Shown here piece by piece: positions 24,860 through 34,198 of a stretch of DNA of 55,863 nt. A program made the position numbers and the translations under genes. This stretch comes from Mycobacterium kyogaense (GTDB lineage Bacteria > Actinomycetota > Actinomycetes > Mycobacteriales > Mycobacteriaceae): NCBI RefSeq assembly GCF_003254575.1, contig NZ_QJUA01000038.1, forward strand, positions 1 through 55,863, in the 5' to 3' direction. Numbering within the stretch: the first letter of the stretch is position 1; each line of letters starts with the position of its first letter. The notes beneath the pieces are model-generated. The model was given only the letters and a program-made list of their open reading frames with translations. It had not been told where the DNA came from and searched no databases.

Positions 24860-24985
24860 GGGAGCCCCGGCACTTGGCTCCCCCTTGCGCCCGTGGACGC
24901 AAGAACCGTTGGGCGGCATCTGACCGCCTCCACCGCGCCGCCCCCCAGACCGGGCGACTGGTCGTGTGTGACGACGCGGAGCACT

Positions 24986-25156
24986 CTAGGTGCGCTTGCG
25001 CGGAGCGGCCTTCTTGGCGGCCGCGGCAGGCTTCACCCATCCACTGGCGAGCCACAGCGCGCCAACCTCATCTGCGATCTCTACTACGTCTCCGGGCTTG
25101 TGCACCTGTCCGTCATGCACGACTTGGAACGGGTCCACGACCTCTAGGCGCCTCAT
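24986..25156 (-). CDS. 56-aa phage-type protein overlapping the capsid gene
   Basis: The ATG at 25154-25156 overlaps the capsid TGA (ATGA), implying coupled translation. The peptide begins MRRLEVVDPFQVVHDGQVH, continues PGDVVEIADEVGALWLASGWV and ends in a Lys/Ala/Arg tail. Short proteins of this pattern (V.DPF.V..DG....PG..V.V.......W...GWV) are common downstream of HK97-type capsid genes in actinophages, where they are taken to be head-completion or decoration-related. Exact role unknown. It is shorter than usual gene-calling cutoffs. Confidence 0.75.
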   Translation of the reverse strand: MRRLEVVDPFQVVHDGQVHKPGDVVEIADEVGALWLASGWVKPAAAAKKAAPRKRT

Positions 25157-26400
25157 GAGGTCGGCAGACCATCAAGGGCCAGGACAGCGGGAGGCCGCTC
25201 GACTTGCAGCGTCAGGCGCTCCTCGGCGATCACGCGGTAGATGTTTTTCGTGAAGTCGTCGACGTTGTATCCGAAGCGCAGATTCAGCGGCTCGCGTACC
25301 AGAGCCCGCCCGAACTTGGTGGTGTCCAACAGAACGCCTTTACCTGAGGCAAGCTGCGTGGTCACCAGGACCGGCACTCCCCACACGCTCGACGCCTCGC
25401 CGGCCGTCGGGTCTGGCGCGGTGAGGTATCTGCTCTGGCCGTCTTTGGTGCGCCGGATCGCTGACCACGTCGACGGGTGCAAGATGAAAAGATCAGCCGT
25501 CGCCTTGGCCGCTCCCACGCGCAGCTTGGCCACCGCCATCTCCACCGCATCCAACGCCGTCTCGGTGGTCATCGTGTGGGTCAGGATGCCGCTGGTAGTG
25601 AGGAAGCCGGCGAGGTGGCCGGTAGTACCTGCGCCGCTGAGGATTTCAGCGTTCTCGACGTCGACCACCTGAGCGGCAAGCTCAGTCTGGACGTAGCTGA
25701 AAAACGACTCCCAATCTTGAATGATTTCCCAGGAGACACCTGCGTGGGCCGCGATCTTCTGCACCGTCGCAAGCACTCGATCGGTGGTGAACACCAACTC
25801 AGGCTTGGCGGCTCCCTCAGCGACGATGGCGGGCGCACCCGTGGTCGCGGTGTGCCTGATGTACTCGACGACGGGCAGCTCTGTTTGGAACGTGGGGATG
25901 CGGTCGAGGATGCGGTTGTCGTGCATCGGACCGATGACGGTGGGCCACAACTGCGCTGGCAACAGACTGTCGACGCTGTTGAAGGCTCGCGCCTCGATGC
26001 GCCGAGGTTCACCGTTCACGACGCCCTGGTGGACGCGGCGCAGCGACTCGGGATCGAACGTCAACGGCGCGACCTGCGCAGCTCGGGAGACCTTGACCGG
26101 TACCGACCGGGCACCTTGCTCAGCCGCGGTGATCCGCTGCAGCACAGGGCTCTGGGTACCGGTGCGCTTGATCTCGCCGTTAAGCTCCTTGATGCGCTCA
26201 TCGATTGCCCGTACCAGGCGGCGCCTCTTCTGGAACTCATGCGTCTCAGCGCGCGACAGATTGGCGCGACCTTGTGAGCGTGCTCGGCGCGGATACTCCG
26301 CCATGCTGGCGGCGATGTCTTTGCGGCGGTCGCGGAGCGTCTTGCGCAGCTCACGCAGGCCGTTGGGGTCGTCGAGACCTTGATGCACGGGAGTAACCAC
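25153..26400 (-). CDS. HK97-type phage major capsid protein
   Basis: 415 residues. The first 100 are a charged, helical delta/scaffold-like region (RELRKTLRDRRKDIAASMAEY...RAIDERIKELNGEI). The HK97-fold shell domain follows: AQLWPTVIGPMHDNRILDRIPTFQTELPVVEYIRHT, VAEGAAKPELVFTTDRV, HAGVSWEIIQDWESFFSYVQTELA and a C-terminal GYNVDDFTKNIYRVIAEERLTLQV. The start is uncertain: GTG at 26398-26400 has no good ribosome binding site, and conserved-looking codons (LSLSTGTAAATTNPK) continue upstream without ATG/GTG. No prohead protease or portal gene is adjacent, so processing would need a helper phage or not occur. Confidence 0.88.
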   Translation of the reverse strand: MVTPVHQGLDDPNGLRELRKTLRDRRKDIAASMAEYPRRARSQGRANLSRAETHEFQKRRRLVRAIDERIKELNGEIKRTGTQSPVLQRITAAEQGARSVPVKVSRAAQVAPLTFDPESLRRVHQGVVNGEPRRIEARAFNSVDSLLPAQLWPTVIGPMHDNRILDRIPTFQTELPVVEYIRHTATTGAPAIVAEGAAKPELVFTTDRVLATVQKIAAHAGVSWEIIQDWESFFSYVQTELAAQVVDVENAEILSGAGTTGHLAGFLTTSGILTHTMTTETALDAVEMAVAKLRVGAAKATADLFILHPSTWSAIRRTKDGQSRYLTAPDPTAGEASSVWGVPVLVTTQLASGKGVLLDTTKFGRALVREPLNLRFGYNVDDFTKNIYRVIAEERLTLQVERPPAVLALDGLPTS

Positions 26401-26517
26401 CTTGGGGTTGGTGGTCGCCGCTGCCGTGCCGGTGCTTAGCGACAGATTGTCGTTGCAGCGAGCCTAGCACTGCGGTCTGACAAATGAGAAGCGCTGCACA
26501 CGGGGGTGTTTCGGCTC

Positions 26518-26862
26518 TTAGCCACCCCCCTGGCAAGAACCGGCACGACTCACCAGCTCGGCGATCAGGTCATCGCTGAGCTCGTCTACGAAGGCGCGCA
26601 AGAAGTCAGAGCCTGCCTCACGAGTGCCGGCGACGACAGCAGCAAGAAACTGCAACTCGGTCGACGTCAAATCGCTGAAGCCTGGAAAGGGTGTCACCGC
26701 GCCACCATCGGTCCGCCGTCGGCTCTCGTCCACGGACGCCATCCATGCCTGACGCCCCCACGCGGCCACCGCGTCGTGGCGCTCCATACGAGCGATTGGT
26801 TCGGCCCATGCCTGGAGGCCACACAGGTCGTCATCGTTAAGCAAAGACAAACTTGGAATCAC
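26518..26862 (-). CDS. Hypothetical protein of the element, 114 aa
   Basis: GTG at 26860-26862 is preceded by AAAGGGAG at 7 nt, a better start than the in-frame GTG at 26880. The sequence is acidic and helical: IPSLSLLNDDDLCGLQAWAEP at the start and SDLTSTELQFLAAVVAGTREAGSDFLRAF in the C-terminal half. It lies 117 bp upstream of the capsid gene on the same strand. The family is not recognised. Confidence 0.6.
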   Translation of the reverse strand: MIPSLSLLNDDDLCGLQAWAEPIARMERHDAVAAWGRQAWMASVDESRRRTDGGAVTPFPGFSDLTSTELQFLAAVVAGTREAGSDFLRAFVDELSDDLIAELVSRAGSCQGGG

Positions 26863-26974
26863 TTTTTTTCTCCCTTTCACTTAACGCTTCATTTCGCGCT
26901 GTATCGGTCGTGGTGGCGGTGGCTCGGTGGCGGGGTTGCGTGGCTTAACGGCGGCCATGCGCTCCCCGCTGCGA

Positions 26975-27214
26975 CTAAGTTGGCGGCTGATCTTCGTTGG
27001 TTTCTACCGGCGGCGTAATGCTGCGCAGTCGCCCCCCACGATCCCGAAAGATGATTGAGTGCGAACCATCGCAGCCCTTGCCGCACCCATAGCGCGCGAC
27101 CTCATGCTCAGCCTCAACCGCTTCCATAAGCGTCCCCCACCAGGTAATCGAATCTGAGGCGTTCCCTGAAGCACGGATGCACACCAGCGCCGCCACTCCA
27201 CGCTCACCTGACAT
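26975..27214 (-). CDS. Hypothetical protein of the element, 79 aa
   Basis: ATG at 27212-27214 lies 11 nt inside the end of the preceding zinc-finger gene, so translation is coupled. The protein has VCIRASGNASDSITWWGTLMEAVEAEHEVARYGC and a CGKGCDGSH motif (Cys/Cys/His) that may bind metal. Third gene of the unit that starts with the replication-like protein. Function unknown. Confidence 0.6.
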   Translation of the reverse strand: MSGERGVAALVCIRASGNASDSITWWGTLMEAVEAEHEVARYGCGKGCDGSHSIIFRDRGGRLRSITPPVETNEDQPPT

Positions 27215-27389
27215 TGCGCAACCTCCGAGTTTCGCAGTCGGCGCACAGAAGTTCTTCGGGCGAAGAAGCCGGGCGTCGGTGACAACGGGCGCACATCGCG
27301 CGACAACTGAAGTGAACGGCGCCCTGCCCGCACATCAACGGCTCCTCGCACACCAGACACCGAGGCGCGGCGGGACGATGAAGTGTCAT
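27204..27389 (-). CDS. Small zinc-finger protein of the element, 61 aa
   Basis: The ATG at 27387-27389 overlaps the TGA of the upstream gene (ATGA). It encodes MTLHRPAAPRCLVCEEPL...CAMCARCHRRP...LLCADCETRR, with paired CxxC knuckles that should bind one or two zinc ions. A longer in-frame version from 27470 would overlap the upstream gene by 85 bp and is less likely. Probably a nucleic-acid or protein adaptor; function unknown. Confidence 0.65.
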   Translation of the reverse strand: MTLHRPAAPRCLVCEEPLMCGQGAVHFSCRAMCARCHRRPASSPEELLCADCETRRLRNVR

Positions 27390-28147
27390 GCGTTGCAACC
27401 CATTTTGTCTATCGAGGCCGCGCACCCCGGACCCCAGGAATCGTGATCGAGGCTCCCGCAGTGGCTGCACCCTTCGCCCGAACTGTCGAAAGAAGTCTTC
27501 GTGCTCTTTGCCTGGTTTTGTCTGCCGTTGGTCGGTGAACTGCTACCGCCGCCAACGTCATCATCAGCATCAACACCAACTGACCCCATCCGATGGGGTA
27601 CGGGATGCCCCATCCCATGGGGGATCAAAGACTCACGAACGCCAGGAGTTGAGATGCTCTGTTGAAGTTCGGCGAAGGCCCGCTCGACGGCCTCATTGAG
27701 CCCTTGAGCGCGCTTGACCTTCTTGCTGTCGTCTGCGTCGTACGGCACGGGAGCAACCGGTTTCGGGAAGGTCTCAAACATCGTCCACACTGACTGTCGC
27801 AGCTGCCTTGACCGGACCGTCTTGACCGCTCGCGCAGCGGACACGTAGCCGCTCGGACTGCGCATGACGCCATCGAGCTTCATGAACGGCCTCACCCATA
27901 GCTGACCGCTGTCGAAGTCGACCCAGCCCTGAGAGCGGAGTTCGCGCGCGTCAGCCTCTATGTCTCTTTCGGAGAGGTCTTTCGTCGCTGCTGCCCACTC
28001 GCGGTTTTGAATGGCGATCACGCCTGCACCGTTCAAATCTGGATGTAGCCATATCCAGATCAAGAGCCGCTGAGCACGTGCCGATAGCGCTCGGAAGCCC
28101 TCATCATTGAAGAGCTCGGCCGGGAACATCGAACTACCGCGCGGCAT
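27386..28147 (-). CDS. Winged-helix replication-initiator-like protein
   Basis: About 253 residues from MPRGSSMFPAELFNDEGF (ATG 28145-28147; another ATG lies 9 bp upstream). The first 110 residues fit the DnaD/replisome-organiser winged-helix pattern: FRALSARAQRLLIWIWLHPDLNGAGVIAI...LRSQGWVDFDSGQLWVRPF (residues about 16-90). A low-complexity Gly/Ser/Asp linker follows, then a C-terminal CSHCGSLDHDSWGPGC, possibly metal-binding. In satellites such a protein starts replication of the excised element. It heads a run of three overlapping genes. Confidence 0.65.
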   Translation of the reverse strand: MPRGSSMFPAELFNDEGFRALSARAQRLLIWIWLHPDLNGAGVIAIQNREWAAATKDLSERDIEADARELRSQGWVDFDSGQLWVRPFMKLDGVMRSPSGYVSAARAVKTVRSRQLRQSVWTMFETFPKPVAPVPYDADDSKKVKRAQGLNEAVERAFAELQQSISTPGVRESLIPHGMGHPVPHRMGSVGVDADDDVGGGSSSPTNGRQNQAKSTKTSFDSSGEGCSHCGSLDHDSWGPGCAASIDKMGCNA

Positions 28148-28271
28148 CAGCCACATCCCCGCGTCAGCCGTCGTGCATGTCGGTGGCCGGCGGTAAACTC
28201 GCGTTGTCCTGCTACCCGCAGAAGTCGCGCGCCCCGTCCCTGGTCCTGGCGGGGCGGCGATGTTTTTAAGG

Positions 28272-28514
28272 TCATCCGGCGCTACCCCGCTCCCGGCGCA
28301 GCCGCCGTGCGCGGGCCGATCTCAGCGCGAGTTGTCGGAAGTACGCCGAGCGCGCATTGGCCGCACGTCGCGCGCGTTCCTCGGGTGCCAGTTCCCCTGT
28401 TGGGTCGACCTCAGCCTCGAACCTCGCCATAAAGGCTGCACGGGGTCGTGACGTCCTCTCAGTGCGGTCGGCCGTGCGGGCCCAACTTCGGTGACCACCC
28501 ACGGAACCAGCCAA
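28272..28514 (-). CDS. Small basic phage-element protein, about 80 aa
   Basis: The conserved part is RWARTADRTERTSRPRAAF-type sequence followed by ARFEAEVDPTGELAPEERARRAANARSAYFRQLALRSARARR, a pattern frequent in small proteins beside integrases in actinobacterial prophages. The start is uncertain. I take TTG 28512-28514 because AGGAG lies 10 nt upstream; an in-frame ATG at 28679 gives a 135-aa form with an unconserved leader. Very Arg-rich; nucleic-acid binding is inferred. Confidence 0.5.
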   Translation of the reverse strand: MAGSVGGHRSWARTADRTERTSRPRAAFMARFEAEVDPTGELAPEERARRAANARSAYFRQLALRSARARRLRRERGSAG

Positions 28515-28646
28515 CTGCGCCTCGCTCCTGGTCAAACCCGGCTTGTTACGCGGCGAAGGAATGTTTTTGCCGTCCAAAATTGCGCTCCCTGTAAGAGGGG
28601 CGCGTGTTGCGGCCGCGCGCTCGGAAGGAGTCGTCCCTTGCGAGCT

Positions 28647-28667
28647 GCCCGAGTACTCGTCTCGGGC
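28647..28667. terminator. Hairpin downstream of the integrase gene
   Basis: GCCCGAG and CTCGGGC arms with a 7-nt loop, about 95 bp past the integrase stop on the minus strand. There is no strong T-run, so an intrinsic terminator is only a possibility. Confidence 0.35.
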
Positions 28668-28762
28668 CCGTAGTTGCAAGCCTACAACGCTTCAAAGCAG
28701 ACGACGCTGCTACATAGCGTGTATTGCTCGATCCGACAACGTATCTCAGCGCGCGGTGGTAC

Positions 28763-29686
28763 TCAAAGGTCGCCCAGGTTTAGCGACCTAGCCTCGTCGG
28801 CCGCACGCTCACTCGCTGTGGCGGCAACGTACCGGTCCAACATTTGGCGAGAACTCCAGCCCAACACAGCCAGCGCGCCGTTCTCGCTGCCACCTTCGCG
28901 CAGCCAACGAGAGGCCGCAGTGTGACGCAGCCTATGAAGCCGAAAGTTCCGCAGGCCCGCCGATTCTGCACGGTTCAGGATGGCGTCACGCATGCCGTGA
29001 TACGCAATCGTGCCGCGCGAGTTGTCGCCGAGCCAGAGGGTCGTGGTGTGGGCAAGGCGATGCCTACGTCGTAGCCGCAGGTAACGGTCCAACGCTTGGC
29101 CAGTTTGCGGTCCGAACGGGACTACTCGGCCCCGACCGGTCTTGCTCCTGTGTATCGCTACTAACCCGCGCCGCAGATCGACGTCGTCGACGGTCAAGTT
29201 GAGAAGCTCACCCGCTCGCATACCCGTCTCGATCAGAAGCCGGACGACCGCCTCATCGCGCCGGTCGCGGAAACTCGGACCCTGGCACGCCCTAAGGAGC
29301 AGGCGGAGATCATCGTCTGTCAGGTTGTCCACGATCTTCACATCGACCTTGGGGGGCTTCATCCCAAGCAACGGGTTCTCGTCGACCTCACCCTCATCGA
29401 CCAGCCATGCTGCGAACCTCTTCAACGCCTGGAGCCGCAGCTGAGCCGTGCTTGGAGAGCTACCTGTTGCCAGGAGATGATCGATGAACAGTCTCACAAG
29501 CGTTCGGCTGATATCTGGGCTATGGCCGTTCTGATCGCACCACCGAATGAATAGACGCAGACCGATACCGTACTGCTCAATAGTTGCCAACGACTTTCGC
29601 TCAGCTCGCAGTGAAAGCATCCAACTCTCCTGCAGGTCAACAATATTCCCCCGCGCGCGGGGGTACTTTTCGTTTGCTGTAGCCAC
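28763..29686 (-). CDS. Tyrosine recombinase (integrase) of the element
   Basis: 307 residues with a GTG start at 29684-29686. The N-terminal SAM-like core-binding domain (SLATIEQYGIGLRLFIRWC...LLATGSSPSTAQLRLQALKRFAAWL) precedes the catalytic domain. All catalytic residues are in place: R157 (TGMRAGELL), K182 (SKTGRG), H251 and R254 (HRLRHTAA), W277 (LGWSS) and the nucleophile Y286 (MLDRYV). It sits at the right edge of the element, transcribed inward, as is usual next to an attachment site. No tRNA gene is present at either edge, so the target would be the dctA-kinase intergenic region. Confidence 0.92.
   Translation of the reverse strand: MATANEKYPRARGNIVDLQESWMLSLRAERKSLATIEQYGIGLRLFIRWCDQNGHSPDISRTLVRLFIDHLLATGSSPSTAQLRLQALKRFAAWLVDEGEVDENPLLGMKPPKVDVKIVDNLTDDDLRLLLRACQGPSFRDRRDEAVVRLLIETGMRAGELLNLTVDDVDLRRGLVAIHRSKTGRGRVVPFGPQTGQALDRYLRLRRRHRLAHTTTLWLGDNSRGTIAYHGMRDAILNRAESAGLRNFRLHRLRHTAASRWLREGGSENGALAVLGWSSRQMLDRYVAATASERAADEARSLNLGDL
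29648..29663. repeat. 16-bp perfect palindrome inside the integrase N-terminus
   Basis: CCCCCGCGCGCGGGGG covers codons for YPRARG of the integrase. It may affect early translation or serve as an arm-type site. Confidence 0.5.
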
Positions 29687-29791
29687 GCCGTTACGTTAAA
29701 CCAGCAGCGGTGTACCTCGCCACCGTGAGGAGCACGTGGTGTGAATGCGCAGGTAGCGCCTGAGATGGTGCATAGGGTGCGGTTAAGTAAA

Positions 29792-29800
29792 TAGTTCATT
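29792..29800. other. Candidate right attachment core
   Basis: TAGTTCATT, identical to 19547-19555, lies 24 bp before the sensor-kinase start and 105 bp beyond the integrase start. Confidence 0.3.
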
Positions 29801-29824
29801 TCGTTCAGGGAGGGTGCGTACACG

Positions 29825-31383
29825 ATGCGATCGATCCGCACCGCTTGGCCGCGGTCCCTGGCCGGCCAGGCGATCGCCCTGCAGGTGCTGGTGATCGCGC
29901 TGATCGTGGCGGCGGGCAGCATTCTGGCGCTGATCGACGCCCGTCAGGACGGTGACGCGGCGGCCCGCGATCAGGTGCTCGGCATCGCCACCTCGCTGGC
30001 CGACGCCCCCTCGACGGCGTCGGCCATCGAATCAGGCCGCGCCACCGAGGTGCTGCAACCGATGACGGAGCTGGTGCGCACCCACACCGACATCGCGTTC
30101 ATCACGATCATGGCCCCTGACCGCACCCGGTTCACCCACACGGATCCGTCTCAGATCGGCGGCAAGTACCTGGGCACCATCGAGCCCGCGCTGCAGGGTG
30201 AGACGTTCAGCGAGACCTACACCGGCACGTTGGGTCCGTCGATCCGCGCGGTCGCGCCGGTGCGCGACGGGTCGGGCCGCATCGTCGGTCTTGTCGCCGC
30301 CGGCATCCTGCAGAAGAGCCTGGCCGAACGGTGGCGATCTCAATGGCCGGTGATCGCGGCGGTGGGCGTCGGGGCGCTCGCGGTGTCACTCGTCGGCGTC
30401 TGGGGTATTCGCCGCCGGCTGCTGCGCCAGACCCGTGGGCTGCGGCCCGAGGAGCTGCGGGTGATGTACGACCACCACGACGCGATCCTGCATTCGGTGT
30501 CCGAGGGTCTCATCGTGCTAGACCGCGACGGCGTGGCGCTGGTCAATGACGAGGCGCGACGGCTGCTGTCCTTGCCGGAGGGGTCGGTGAACCGAACGGA
30601 TCTGCCGGAGTTCCTGCAGTCGTTCGCGCCGGGTGCCCGGGACGAGGTCCATGTCACCGACGATCGCGTGCTGGTGGTGAATCGTTCCCCGGTGGCTTCG
30701 GCCGCGCGCTCGTCGGAGGTGGTGACGATCCGTGACCGCACCGAATTGCAGGGTGCGCTGGGCGAGTTGAACTCCCTGAAGGTGCTGACCGATTCTCTGC
30801 GCGCGCAGGCGCACGAGGCGGCCAACACGTTGCACACCATCGTCACGATGGTCGAGATGGGTCGGTCCGACGAGGCGGTCCGATTCGCGACCGCCGAGTT
30901 GGAGTTGTCGCAGCACCTCGTCGATCGTCTGTCGGGCGCGGTGGGAGAACCGGCGCTGGTGGCACTGCTCCTCGGCAAGACCGCCCAGGCCGATGAGCGG
31001 GGAATCGAGCTGACGATCACCGAGGACACGTATCTGCCTGCCGGGGACGGGCATCTGCTCAGTGGTTCGGAGATGGTCACGGTGCTGGGCAACCTGATCG
31101 ACAACGCGATGGATGCCTGCGACAAATCCGATCCGTGGGTCGAGGTCACGGTCAATCAGAGCGATGACCGGTTGCTGATCCGGGTGGCCGACAGTGGAGA
31201 AGGTATGGACACCAACACCTTTGACAAGGCCATGCGGCGGGGATACTCGACCAAGACGGGCAGCGACGCCGAGCAGCACGGCCTCGGGCTGGCGCTGGTG
31301 GCTCAGGTCGTCCAGAAGCACGGCGGATCGTTGCGCGCCGACGTGACGTACGGGTCGGTGGTCACGGTGGAGGTGAACGCGCT

Positions 31384-31387
<4 letters not shown>
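29825..31387 (+). CDS. DcuS/CitA-family sensor histidine kinase
   Basis: 520 residues. Membrane helix 1 (about 17-36), a periplasmic PAS-like sensor domain (40-170) of the type that binds citrate or C4-dicarboxylates, helix 2 (about 174-195), a cytoplasmic PAS (215-305), the phosphoacceptor H330 in LRAQAHEAANTLHTI, and an HATPase domain with the N-box GNLIDNAMDA (N422) and glycine boxes DSGEGMD and GLGLALV. The start ATG follows AGGGAGGG. Cotranscribed with the response regulator (4-bp overlap). Given dctA on the far side of the inserted element, its role is probably control of dicarboxylate uptake. Confidence 0.92.
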
Positions 31388-32076
<689 letters not shown>

Positions 32077-32082
32077 CGCGGC

Positions 32083-33153
32083 TCAGACGCCGACGGGCTG
32101 GCGCACGCTGAGCGCGAACGGTTCGGTCGCGAGGAACTGCGAGTAGAGCATGCCGATCGTGGATTCGACGGCGTGCACGCTCAGCCCACCGGCGTAGTCC
32201 GCGAGGAACAGCTCGCCACCGTCGGCGCTGTGCGCCACGCACGACGGCCGGGCCGGCGTCGTCAGGGCGTCGACGACCTCGAGACGCGTCGCGTCCACGA
32301 CGTGGACACGGTCGTAGTCGACGACGTAGACACGTGCCTCATCGCGACTGAGTGACAGCTGGGTCGGCGCTCCACCGACGGTGATCGTGCCGGTCACCCG
32401 CGCGGTGGCCAGGTCGATGACGTGCACTGCACCACCGATCGTTCGATCGGAGGTCAGGGCGTACACGGTGTCGCCGGCACAGGCCAGATCGCGCAGCGGC
32501 GAGCCGACGGGCACGACCCGCTGCACGCGCGCGGTCTCCGCGTCCACGATGACGAGCTGGCTGCCGCGGTCGTCGGTGACGGCGACCAGCAGGCGCCTGC
32601 CGCGGGGGTCGAGCGCCAGGGCGTCGATGTTGGCCGCCGGACCCTTTCCGATGTCGATGGTTCCGGCGCGCTCCGCGGTGACGTCGATGACGGTCACCTC
32701 GACGCGGTCGCCCGAAGCGCGGCCGGCGTAGAGCCGCTTGCCGTCGGGTCCGACCGCCAGTGCGGTGATCCCCGAGGCGACGGGGAACGTTGCCGTCACG
32801 CCGGCAGTCTCCACGTCGACGACGACCACCGCGTCCTGCTGCGCCGAGGTGACGCTGACGTAGGCGCGGTCGTCACTGACGACGACACCTGTCGGCTCGC
32901 CATCGAGACCGAGCACGGCTCGCTCGTCGAGCGTGTGGGGGTCGAGCAGAGTGAGGGTGTCGTCGGCCGGGTTCGCGACAGCAATCGCGCGAGGGCCGGC
33001 GGCGATGTCGCCGACCGGTCCACGGCCAACCCTCAGGCGGCGCACAGCGCTCGAGTCGGATTCCTCGACAGCCACGTCGGCCACAGGGGTCTCGTCGGAC
33101 ACATCCGTGTGCTTGCGCACCGGCATCCACGTGGGCATCGCAAATCTGGCCAT
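32083..33153 (-). CDS. YncE-like beta-propeller repeat protein
   Basis: 356 residues from ATG 33151-33153 behind GGGGGAGGTGAG. It has repeated blades of about 40 residues with the pattern V.VVD..TA.V...I.VG..P..LA.......VY (for example LVIVDAETARVQRVVPVGSPLRDLACAGDTVYAL), forming about seven blades. No signal peptide, so it is probably cytosolic. Family members are cell-surface or NHL-like scaffolds with no defined enzyme activity. Its stop is 6 bp from the convergent response-regulator gene. Confidence 0.8.
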   Translation of the reverse strand: MARFAMPTWMPVRKHTDVSDETPVADVAVEESDSSAVRRLRVGRGPVGDIAAGPRAIAVANPADDTLTLLDPHTLDERAVLGLDGEPTGVVVSDDRAYVSVTSAQQDAVVVVDVETAGVTATFPVASGITALAVGPDGKRLYAGRASGDRVEVTVIDVTAERAGTIDIGKGPAANIDALALDPRGRRLLVAVTDDRGSQLVIVDAETARVQRVVPVGSPLRDLACAGDTVYALTSDRTIGGAVHVIDLATARVTGTITVGGAPTQLSLSRDEARVYVVDYDRVHVVDATRLEVVDALTTPARPSCVAHSADGGELFLADYAGGLSVHAVESTIGMLYSQFLATEPFALSVRQPVGV

Positions 33154-33525
33154 TGCAGTCTCACCTCCCCCGGGACGACGTCTCCCGGGTCCGATTACGT
33201 CTGTCAGCAACCCTCGCGGGCGCGGATCTGAATCGAGTGTATCGACCAAAAATCAAGGTCAGAGGTGCCAAAGGTCACCTGCGCGAACGAGCGCGGAGAA
33301 ACTCTCAACACATACTTAGACTTCTCTTGGTTATCAATTCGTTACGTTGCGATGGCAACGAGCAAACAGCCGATGAACAGCACGGCATCGGTGATCCGCA
33401 ACCGCTGTCAACGACTGTGACCAAGTCGGCGCACTCAGGGTTTCTTAGAGTCCAGCCGCGAAGTGAGTGCCAGATCACATCGGGACACGGCAGCAAATTG
33501 TTCGCGGTGGACAGCGCAACGGCGC
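33154..33525. other. 372-bp intergenic region
   Basis: Separates the YncE-like gene (promoter side) from the end of the STAS gene. AT-richer around 33300-33360. No gene or clear promoter motif seen on either strand. Confidence 0.5.
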
Positions 33526-33933
33526 TCAGGCCGGTTCGGCTCCGCGGAGGATGGGCACGTCGGCCCGGGGAATCAGGCCTTCGGGGTCACACAACTGCAA
33601 CACCCGGGCCACCGCCGGGCTCCCGACCACGCACCACTCAACGTCCTCGCGCGAGAAATGTGCGCTGATCGCATACAGCGCGGACGCGCCGTCGAAGGCC
33701 ATGAACGGCACTGCGGTGAGGTCGACGACCACCGCCCGGCACACACCGGCGGCTTCTCGGATCGCATGCGCGAAATGCTTGGCGTTGGCCGCGTCCACCT
33801 CACCGGCGACCGCGACCGTCGCTTCTTTCGCCCGACCACGACCGCGCGTCCGAGTCGCAACAGTCAGCTCTGTCGAAGCCACAGAGAAGCTTCGGCAGTC
33901 TGATGACCTGCTCCGAATGGACGTGACGGTCAT
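33526..33933 (-). CDS. Divergent STAS-domain (anti-anti-sigma-like) protein
   Basis: 135 residues. The STAS core runs ATVAVAGEVDAANAKHFAHAI...AVVVDLTAVPFMAFDGASALYAISAHF...WCVVGSPAVARVLQLCDPEGLIP (residues about 38-128). In RsbV/SpoIIAA the phosphorylated Ser/Thr follows Asp in a D-S-x-G motif; here the segment is FDGASAL with Gly in that position, so control by a switch kinase may be lost or use Ser84. It starts 28 bp after the CsbD gene on the same strand, so the two are probably cotranscribed. Confidence 0.82.
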   Translation of the reverse strand: MTVTSIRSRSSDCRSFSVASTELTVATRTRGRGRAKEATVAVAGEVDAANAKHFAHAIREAAGVCRAVVVDLTAVPFMAFDGASALYAISAHFSREDVEWCVVGSPAVARVLQLCDPEGLIPRADVPILRGAEPA

Positions 33934-33961
33934 GGCACGGACATCACTGCGACATGGGCTG

Positions 33962-34198
33962 TTACTCCGCAGCCTTCTGACGGGCCTCGTTGGCCTTGGC
34001 TTCGGCGCGCGCCTTCTCGGCTTCGGCCTCTTTCTGGGCTGCTTCGCGCTGAGCGTCGGCCTTGTCCTGCTGGGCTTCGCCTTCCTCCTGCAGATCGTCG
34101 CGGCCGGTTACGACGCCGGCGACCTCTTTGGCCTTGCCCTTGATGCCCTCGACGACACCCTTGACGGCTTCTTCGGGACCAGAATTGTTGTCACCCAC
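33962..34198 (-). CDS. CsbD-like stress protein
   Basis: 78 residues, GTG start after GGGAG. The N-terminus has the CsbD signature AVKGVVEGIKGKAKEVAGVVTGRDDLQEEGEAQQDKA (residues about 11-47); the rest is an Ala/Glu/Lys/Gln helix. CsbD proteins are small hydrophilic proteins induced by general-stress sigma factors. Its neighbours encode anti-anti-sigma proteins, which fits stress-regulon membership. Confidence 0.85.
   Translation of the reverse strand: MGDNNSGPEEAVKGVVEGIKGKAKEVAGVVTGRDDLQEEGEAQQDKADAQREAAQKEAEAEKARAEAKANEARQKAAE

Noticed and set aside
28231..28258. GCCCCG...CGGGGC hairpin with a following T-run on the + strand
   Set aside because: No + strand gene ends there, and on the minus strand there is no T-run. 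Probably coincidental in GC-rich DNA.
19474..29824. tRNA gene as integration target of the element
   Set aside because: Both flanks were read for a cloverleaf or a TψC-arm-like sequence and none was seen.
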